From contig JBAZOY010000058.1 of assembly GCA_041648505.1 (NCBI GenBank), forward strand, positions 1-14,888: DNA of 14,888 bases, written 5' to 3'. Every line of letters starts with the position of its first letter. Within the stretch, counting starts at the first letter, position 1. The notes beneath the pieces are model-generated. The model saw nothing but the letters and a program-made list of their open reading frames with translations, searched no databases and was not told the DNA's origin. Shown here piece by piece: positions 7,601 to 11,921 of the stretch. Made by a program: the position numbers and the translations under genes. The DNA comes from JBAZOY01 sp041648505 (GTDB taxonomy: Bacteria; Desulfobacterota; Syntrophia; Syntrophales; CG2-30-49-12).

Positions 7601-9685
7601 ATTATCACCTATCTGCATGCCACCATCTTCGGTAGGAGTAACTGGTATGTTACCATCTTTAGTTTCTAAACGTAAATCAGTTTCTGGTTCTGCGGGTATT
7701 GGTTCTGCTGAAACTTCTTCTACTGGTTTAATTTCTTCTACTGGTGCTTTAAGCTGACGATTATGCTCTAAGGCTTTCATATAAAGATTTTCTAATCTTC
7801 TTTTTTCAACAACATCTCTTACTTCATCTACTTTAGATGTTATAAGTTTTGTGTCAACTTCATGTCCTCTGCTCATAGCGCCCTCCACAATAGACACAAC
7901 CTTATTAACTATTAGCCTACTGCGTGGGTCGGCAGATACAGTCATTTGTTTTATTTCTGCTTGTGCTTCTTTATTAACTTCTTCTTTGATAACTGCATCG
8001 TGCGCCTTTTCAACAGTCTTAGCCATCTCTTGCATTGGCTTAGATTCATTTACATACTTAGCTTTAAATACTTCTGGGTCTGCAAAGAACTCACCTATGT
8101 TACTTAGTACATGCTTTTTAACGTCACCGTAAGATATGTTAAACTTTGCAGATAACTTAACCATAGATGTTTGCAAGTCTTTATCTTCTGGTAAAGATAC
8201 TTTGCTCATCAGTTTACTTAAATCACCAACAGCAACAGAACCAGCAGTCATCTCTGCCAACCCTCTAAGTTTATCAGCATTTTCCTTAACGTATTGTTCT
8301 GGTAATTCATTAGTCCATCTATCGTAAAGCTGTTTACCCATCTTTTGTGTGCGTACTTGTTCTAACGCTTGGCTGTAAGTTAAACGAGTATGCTCTGGTA
8401 TTTCATTATAATAAAATAGTTCTTTACGCATCTCATCAGAAACCTCAACGCCATCACTTGATTTGACTATCTTGCCTTTTCTGAACTGTTCATTATCTAT
8501 CTTAAATAGTTGACCATTTTCTTCGGTAAAATAATCATGGCTAAATGAAACTGGATTACTTTTGCCATCGTAATTTGTAGCGAACACTTTAACTTCTTTA
8601 GTTTTCTGCTGTTGTATAATGCGCTTATAGGCATTAACATCAGTGAAATGCATAGCAGCGAAAGCTAATCCAGTAGCTAAAGCATCTTGGTCGTCCGCAC
8701 CAGCTAACTTAGAACTACCATAACCAAAGCCAAACGAGCCTGGTATCGCACCAACGGTGTCCATAAACGCTGGGTTTTTTTTCATTATCTCTTTAGTAAA
8801 CGCTACATTACTAAATGCTTTATTAGACACCATCGAACCAAGTTTACCAGTAATTGCAGCACCCGCACCTAATGCAGTATTATGCAAGAATAGGTTGGCA
8901 AGTACATCAAACTTCTGGTCGGTGTGTATAGCATCTACATAAGCTGGTATTCCCATTATATTAAAATTCGCAGCATTACGTGCGACATTGCCCACCAACG
9001 CACCAAACCCACGGGATGCTCTTGCTGCAGCTAATGCACCTGTCCCCATACCGCCAGTTATTGCGCCAGTAAGAGCCATTAAAGGTAAGTCCCATAACAC
9101 ACTAACGGTAGTCTCTGCAGCTTTCTCAGCAAATGATTTCTCCCTATCTTGGTCTAACACACGTGCAGCAAAGTCAGATACCATTTTACCTTCAACCGCA
9201 TCAAGGCTAAGTTTATGCCCATCAAAAAATACACCATCCTTTTGAAACGAGAAATCAGATAGACCATCGTCCATCCCAGTAAGTTTATCAAGACCTAACA
9301 TCTTCGCCCAACCACCAGTCATCGAACCACCAAATGTACGTTGAGCAAAACTACCAGCACCTACACCACCTCTGCCAGCGACTATCTTATTAAATATAGT
9401 TTTAAATGCTTTCTCCTTGGCATCGTCTATATGTTCGTATATAGGTAATGGTTCTACATTTGGGTCAAACTCAGCTCTCTTATCGCCCACACTATTAAAT
9501 GGCGAGATACCTAAGTTATCAACAAGCTCTGTAGCCACAAGATAGTTGTTGTATTGCTCTCTGTCTTGTGGTGTTTTAAAACTGTCAAGAAAATTCGCTG
9601 TCTGTTTATTTTCTTCAACAGTCTGCATAAAACCAGCAGAAGGTAAAGTAACAAAAGGAGATTTTTTCTGTTTCTTATCTGCCAT
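1694..9685 (-). CDS. Giant phage polyvalent protein, putative DNA-ejection (internal virion) protein
   Basis: The protein has 2663 residues from the ATG at 9685, twice the length of T7 gp16. An upstream in-frame TTG at 9697 is unlikely because GGAG at 9692-9695 sits 6 bases before the ATG. Visible layout: a Gly/Ala-rich hydrophobic N-terminal part (about 190-350, for example LPLMALTGAITGGMGTGALA); helical, Lys/Glu-rich sequence to about 645; a Pro/Glu linker; a small beta-like segment (about 715-772); a second low-complexity linker (about 775-890); a zincin-like segment around 1180-1300 where GTVEVGLATL precedes LEETVHAGLLL and, about 40 residues on, LREQLVEF and a helical tail; long helical stretches; and a C-terminal region (about 2120-2470) with LFRPSQWIINATGL and LPMLMLAGVGGVPF, resembling domains of phage large polyvalent proteins. 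The HExxH motif reads EETVH, so peptidase activity is doubtful. No lysozyme motif was seen. Role as an ejected virion protein is inferred from architecture and from the two coupled genes upstream. Confidence 0.8.
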   Translation of the reverse strand: MADKKQKKSPFVTLPSAGFMQTVEENKQTANFLDSFKTPQDREQYNNYLVATELVDNLGISPFNSVGDKRAEFDPNVEPLPIYEHIDDAKEKAFKTIFNKIVAGRGGVGAGSFAQRTFGGSMTGGWAKMLGLDKLTGMDDGLSDFSFQKDGVFFDGHKLSLDAVEGKMVSDFAARVLDQDREKSFAEKAAETTVSVLWDLPLMALTGAITGGMGTGALAAARASRGFGALVGNVARNAANFNIMGIPAYVDAIHTDQKFDVLANLFLHNTALGAGAAITGKLGSMVSNKAFSNVAFTKEIMKKNPAFMDTVGAIPGSFGFGYGSSKLAGADDQDALATGLAFAAMHFTDVNAYKRIIQQQKTKEVKVFATNYDGKSNPVSFSHDYFTEENGQLFKIDNEQFRKGKIVKSSDGVEVSDEMRKELFYYNEIPEHTRLTYSQALEQVRTQKMGKQLYDRWTNELPEQYVKENADKLRGLAEMTAGSVAVGDLSKLMSKVSLPEDKDLQTSMVKLSAKFNISYGDVKKHVLSNIGEFFADPEVFKAKYVNESKPMQEMAKTVEKAHDAVIKEEVNKEAQAEIKQMTVSADPRSRLIVNKVVSIVEGAMSRGHEVDTKLITSKVDEVRDVVEKRRLENLYMKALEHNRQLKAPVEEIKPVEEVSAEPIPAEPETDLRLETKDGNIPVTPTEDGGMQIGDNVVLDKVQTDKLKEEGKVYSKTAKVNAEVTWEADGKQRKGVVLTVHREAGKVLGYVVKDNETGKNVGLGRTMITVTKKGVPNGQEQVDSGKSKDDVKGRKIAEGSVSNGGKDVVGDAKVANEEINRETQVKVTNEPQSIEKLTPEVPLKSTNVTEGEQSIGSTPEIKPNQTVDVSGEIPTSEAVITTSPKEVFDITNTTGQTRGKPEYKSAKDKFDAVAEELVGKIPDISEGKKRVFKNDIQQLLLNAAGVTDPDGIVTGAKAAGVLKRYDEVNKIAGNYNQKSVDALKSAGILDYIEKVRAEQGTAKVAEGAVQAEQIQAMGGERKFTTQLEEQGFHIENPAVEKGTTKSSPERTSLENRFTDAKLDITKPEDVDNAYKDKLINAREKNNLLNEIAGLKVGEKKIDVPIAVSNYIGKGFTREQAIDEAAKNGDITQKQADDYKSSMNPYELKQLYNTTNFADQPVDKAEFDAGVAKMLPGVKLKVIHDAVIDQTGVEPGKVRTGYTKILPDGTVEVGLATLTGKGAPLEETVHAGLLLASKGDGAAVDKFLAHLGSDGIRGSESWVNAHETLREQLVEFSKGYRPDEYGMLSKVKEVWEKLKNFFTGHGMYSSAEIYRKLLDGDMTFGEIARGMNNGEKVSLYNQATSAFGKMLDYFSRLPLKEYRTGLPERGETGARWWNNQLKDGIDNLFTSSMPEEFNTNKNNLVKLAEDLRGLYKNDVEVAKNNADMDIPSKNDYGETDFTTSYNRFEESKIRLQSAEDKLALINQFADSIKDVKFETNVSLFNTADIPPNATTSKLFNDTGAKNEYKEKLKGEASKEQWKSIRGEGIIPQKTIEENEAKLSTFAKTIDHYKSNARDFIRGMSQRLWVTMKIAAEKGGATADLINRINMSEQINNDRAAYVARTANDILDGTEKGFTVKATPEETKNIEDMLQYFNNHKLKVSEEKDLPEFIKNMKDLSEGGRGEYVHYNDDGVESKVTWEKVTPHVWETLRTLKENETNKRNIAEESKNELRHKNKYATVKEILQAPMSKMSVDKFVGKDAFDLMGVDKDLSEQLRGVAEAVFANPYVKASEVISDIPKMAEDYFNDNLTRLDDIKKSLNSADFKNKYTFKTINGKEFDKAKWKSDKDKMLSQIKDYQNKVKVVNDVDQLRLLIGRNAEANMAKVDENNPRNSLLTLEDLANRLVSRWDSNASMERDYSEPIKYLTKLEMDEHFSDSYISRTLPNEKFVSQLQINRPDETETIYRNHYSSIAEAQKSVQTKLANKAGFIKMLQSKGQITPVEAEELLKALDERSFKVYHIKDEKNYFDELGRKLGYFDLQRILNQIGASKDTKEIEQINNYLQNEMLNRRYEERKGIAGGSEKLHDVFQSLKDLNSELSRSNSSKYLQLEVSDLLDSYKDVVDRQDMHYIQSYAKEMLRTTKAENSIIAGARTIVYGTTLFRPSQWIINATGLASTGLPVLARYHHSRALPELLNSFQQGRRLLKAYKMEEAGKADLINLQGEDAVMYPIFRTFAKAGLINPVLTEEQMSGETNAQRGLYKTSQKVLGFGNMQVEQVNRATALIAGYKIGMMEAEKLVNEGKINESEAEQYAFTQANLINAQINVVPSVNTPVALQKSRGVLRTLLKNQYMLKSFTHNYMHMYSQALKYGVVEGFKGSEKFDKGQLWSFAFANLPMLMLAGVGGVPFSSDMQNIVRGLFKKDTDTEMRKFMATLPGVLGSPEFADLAMNGLPTALGIDISKRTGMGDVLAQTGLGEVADMITGLNSFKSQQSILGGLKAGVDIPASTASTLFRMMKGDWKAIVDTPPLQSISMIRDLTNAVKQSQLGVQTSRGETLVKPEDLSAYNIAMQGLGFNSVKATNAKEAKTAMDMISGDRTNAVSNFREQMQQALEDAYKGNSSSKTNIIKAIKEWNTDNAEYSKPIMVRQVILSAIGKIKKDKKALREKGGSKYLKYLFNLYNIPS
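7020..7400 (-). other. Low-complexity linker with different codon use inside the giant gene
   Basis: This stretch encodes residues of about 762-889, rich in Glu, Gly, Asn, Thr, Pro and Val and probably unstructured. Glycine is written mostly GGA or GGC and isoleucine often ATC, with frequent GTG, AGC and ACG. The flanks favour GGT, GTT, ATA/ATT and GCT. It separates an N-terminal third from the segment that leads to the zincin-like region. Confidence 0.55.
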
Positions 9686-9697
9686 TATTTTCTCCAA
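9685..9697 (-). promoter_or_regulatory. Ribosome binding site and TAATG stop/start overlap fixing the start of the giant gene
   Basis: On the minus strand TTGGAGAAAATAATG contains a TTG (9697), GGAG (9695-9692) and an ATG (9685). The stop codon of the 463-residue gene is the TAA at 9687-9685, so stop and start share one base. GGAG with a 6-base spacer supports the ATG rather than the TTG, and the overlap implies translational coupling. Confidence 0.75.
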
Positions 9698-11076
9698 GAA
9701 GTGCCACGATTAGCACTTTTGCGTGGATTATAATTACCGTCATATACATTATTAAACAAACTACCATTTGATTCTGGTGCGTTATTTGTCCATTCTTTAA
9801 ACTTGCCAGCCCATCTTGGGTCATACGAAACTGAACCATTTAATAAGTCAGAAGCATTTCTTGCTATTATTAAATCTTCTCTATTAATGCCCCACACATT
9901 TTTATCCTCATCGGTTAGCATCGTCATACCTATTTTAGTAGGTCTTGGGTCAATATCTTTGCCAACACTATATTTAAAAACTGGGATTGCTTTAATTTTG
10001 CCATCCTTATCCTTGATAACATTTTCATTGCTTAACCATCTACCCTGGGTCATTCCTATGATAAAGTTATTAGCTGTATCGAATGCCCCACCTGGTTTAA
10101 ATGTTTCATATAATGATTTAATCTTCTCTGGTATATTGGTCGGCATCCCAGTATCTTCATCAACAGTTTGTTTAGCAGTAGCATACTTTTTTAATTCCAT
10201 TATAGTGTCATCATCTAATGAAACCCACTCTTGGGACATAGTCCTAAGTTTGTTTAGGTTATCTGTCCAATCATAATTAGTGAACCCATTATCATTACCA
10301 CCACCATTAGATATATTAATTGCTCTTTCTTGTTTACCTTTAACAGATTTATCGTAAGCGTTTAATTGCATCACAATAGCTTTACTTAATATACCTTTAT
10401 CAAGGTTTGGGAACTGCTGTACTATTTCCGAAGTTAATGAGTTCACCATATTGGTATATTCGTCTATTGTGCGTTTACCATAAGTAGTGGTTGGGTCAAC
10501 TTGCTGTTCGATAGGGCTAATGCTTTGGAATATCTTGCTTTGCGATATAGCATCTTCAACCTCTTGTAACTGTTTGTTCTTCGCTTTAGCATCATTATAA
10601 TCAATAATCCTATTCCTGGTTAAAGTATTCTCATCCACAAGCTGTTTATACTGCAACTCTTTTAACGGCACTTCTGTCTTAGCTTGTTCCACCCCTATTT
10701 TCGTAGATAAATCATTTGTAATAGCTTTAGCCACTCTTATCCCATCTTCACCTAACATAGAAAACGCAGTGATATAAGGTTGATATGCTTTATTAAGTTT
10801 ATTTATTCTATCTAAAGATGAAAATAAATTAAGGCTTTGAGTAATATCAGAAGAAGGTGAAACACCGCCTTGCTCACTTGTTTTAGCAACTTTATTAAAG
10901 TCAGTTACTTGCTTATCAGTAGTGTCAATTTGGCTTGATTTAGTTTTAAACTGCTCATACAAATCAACCAAGTTTTGATTTTGTTTCTGCTCTTTAACAG
11001 CAGCACCAACATCAGCTAACCCACCTAAAAAATTAAGCGAACTTAACCTTGCCATATCTTGTGCAAATGTAGCCAT
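9685..11076 (-). CDS. Putative internal virion (DNA-ejection) protein, helical, 463 residues
   Basis: No family is recognised with certainty. The protein starts MATFAQDMARLSSLNFLGGLADVG, with an amphipathic Ala/Gly-containing N-terminus. Residues about 25-200 are Lys/Glu/Gln-rich and look helical or coiled-coil. The C-terminal half is more mixed, with GRWLSNENV and DPRWAGKFKEW, and ends in a basic Asn/Arg tail (NPRKSANRGTSWRK). There is no signal peptide or clear membrane span. The start is firm: ATG at 11076 overlaps the previous stop as TAATG, with AAGG at 11084-11087, 7 bases upstream. Its stop overlaps the start of the giant gene in the same way. Middle position and size in a small-medium-giant series match T7 gp15 in the gp14-gp15-gp16 ejection set; that analogy is the only basis for the role. 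The predicted work is in the virion and during DNA delivery across the host envelope. Confidence 0.7.
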   Translation of the reverse strand: MATFAQDMARLSSLNFLGGLADVGAAVKEQKQNQNLVDLYEQFKTKSSQIDTTDKQVTDFNKVAKTSEQGGVSPSSDITQSLNLFSSLDRINKLNKAYQPYITAFSMLGEDGIRVAKAITNDLSTKIGVEQAKTEVPLKELQYKQLVDENTLTRNRIIDYNDAKAKNKQLQEVEDAISQSKIFQSISPIEQQVDPTTTYGKRTIDEYTNMVNSLTSEIVQQFPNLDKGILSKAIVMQLNAYDKSVKGKQERAINISNGGGNDNGFTNYDWTDNLNKLRTMSQEWVSLDDDTIMELKKYATAKQTVDEDTGMPTNIPEKIKSLYETFKPGGAFDTANNFIIGMTQGRWLSNENVIKDKDGKIKAIPVFKYSVGKDIDPRPTKIGMTMLTDEDKNVWGINREDLIIARNASDLLNGSVSYDPRWAGKFKEWTNNAPESNGSLFNNVYDGNYNPRKSANRGTSWRK

Positions 11077-11087
11077 TAATCTACCTT
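11074..11087 (-). promoter_or_regulatory. TAATG overlap and ribosome binding site at the 204/463-residue junction
   Basis: The minus strand reads AAGGTAGATTAATG. TAA ends the 204-residue gene and ATG starts the next, sharing one base at 11076. AAGG is 7 bases before the ATG. This is the second such junction in the trio, which favours coupled translation in fixed ratios. Confidence 0.7.
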
Positions 11088-11690
11088 AATTTCTTGTGTA
11101 TTTATATCTTTCCACATCTTAGCAATGTTACCAAAGCCAGATGTTAACATATTAAACGAACTAATCCCACTCATTAAACCTTTTTGTCCACCAGTTTGGT
11201 CTGAGTACCCTTGCCCTAAACTACTCATCATACCTAATGCAGACATTACTCTTTGTTTAGCTTGTGCATCTAAGTTAGCAAAGAAATCACTGCCCCATTG
11301 GGCAGCAGATGCTGCACCTTTTTCGCCTTCAGCTATAACTGGTGCTAATTCACTAACGTACATGCTTGCAGATGGTTGTCCTTTAGGTACGCCAGATGCA
11401 TTAAGTGATTCGCCTAACGAAGCACCTATACCACCAGCTGCCACATTAGCAGAACCTCTATACATAGCAGATATTGACTTGACTATATTATCTATATCTG
11501 ATTTACTAAATGCAGATGAAGATAAGTAAGGCATATAATCAGATATAGTCTTAGACATATTCTTAAAGTAATCTTCTTGTGGTGAAGATTGGCTACCAAG
11601 TATTCCACCCCCTATTGATAGTAATGCGGATAATCCACCAACATAAGGGATTGCAGAAGCTAAACCATTTACATCTTGAAAACCAGACAT
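11076..11690 (-). CDS. Putative small internal virion (DNA-ejection) protein, Gly/Ala/Ser-rich
   Basis: The protein has 204 residues. Residues about 9-33 (ASAIPYVGGLSALLSIGGG) form a hydrophobic Gly-rich segment that could insert in a membrane or pack as a helix hairpin. Further Gly/Ala/Ser-rich stretches follow (VAAGGIGASLGESL near 80-93, GEKGAASAAQWGSDFFANL near 122-140, LGMMSSLGQGYSDQTGGQKG). Charge is low. This composition is typical of small podovirus internal virion proteins such as T7 gp14 or P22 gp7, but I see no diagnostic motif. AGGAG overlaps the preceding gene's TAG stop (GGAG at 11697-11700) and leaves 6-7 bases to the ATG at 11690, a strong initiation site. It is first of the coupled trio. 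An alternative is a minor head or tail protein. Confidence 0.65.
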   Translation of the reverse strand: MSGFQDVNGLASAIPYVGGLSALLSIGGGILGSQSSPQEDYFKNMSKTISDYMPYLSSSAFSKSDIDNIVKSISAMYRGSANVAAGGIGASLGESLNASGVPKGQPSASMYVSELAPVIAEGEKGAASAAQWGSDFFANLDAQAKQRVMSALGMMSSLGQGYSDQTGGQKGLMSGISSFNMLTSGFGNIAKMWKDINTQEIKVD

Positions 11691-11699
11691 ATTAAACTC

Positions 11700-11909
11700 C
11701 TATCTCTTTTTCTTATCTTCAATTAACTGATATTGCTTTGATAAATATTCTAAGACACCAAGATATTTTATCTTAGCACTATCTAAACTTGCAATTGCTT
11801 TTTCATACGTTCGATACTCATTAACAATTTCTACTTGTTTTAAACTGTCTGTTTTTTCTTGTGCAAAACCTAAGACCGTGAATAAAATCATAAATGTTAT
11901 TGTTTTCAT
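11700..11909 (-). CDS. Small exported helical protein of unknown function
   Basis: The protein has 69 residues. Residues 1-17 (MKTITFMILFTVLGFAQ) form a Sec signal peptide or a short membrane anchor. The remaining 50 or so residues are charged and helix-prone (LKQVEIVNEYRTYEKAIASL, then LGVLEYLSKQYQLIEDKKKR) and may form a coiled coil. There is no cysteine, so it is not a lipoprotein. AAGGA at 11915-11919 is 5 bases before the ATG. It lies 12 bases after the large tail gene and 9 bases before the first ejection-type gene. The layout of an N-terminal hydrophobic segment plus periplasmic coiled coil recalls inner-membrane spanins, but it is short and no lysis genes are nearby, so I leave it unassigned. 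It could also chaperone or anchor a neighbour in the periplasm. Confidence 0.7.
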   Translation of the reverse strand: MKTITFMILFTVLGFAQEKTDSLKQVEIVNEYRTYEKAIASLDSAKIKYLGVLEYLSKQYQLIEDKKKR

Positions 11910-11921
11910 ATATTTCCTTTT

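Noticed and set aside
7230..7757. 175-codon Ser/Pro/Leu-rich plus-strand frame within the giant gene
   Set aside because: Its composition is the antisense image of a Lys/Glu-rich, low-complexity coding stretch. It lacks any convincing ribosome site and a second plus-strand frame overlaps it.
9686..9697. TTG start at 9697 for the giant protein
   Set aside because: It has no ribosome site of its own, and its codons contain the GGAG that serves the ATG at 9685.
11700..11909. Rz-like spanin
   Set aside because: A hydrophobic start plus coiled coil fits loosely, but the protein is short, has no partner with a lipobox, and no holin or lysin is nearby.
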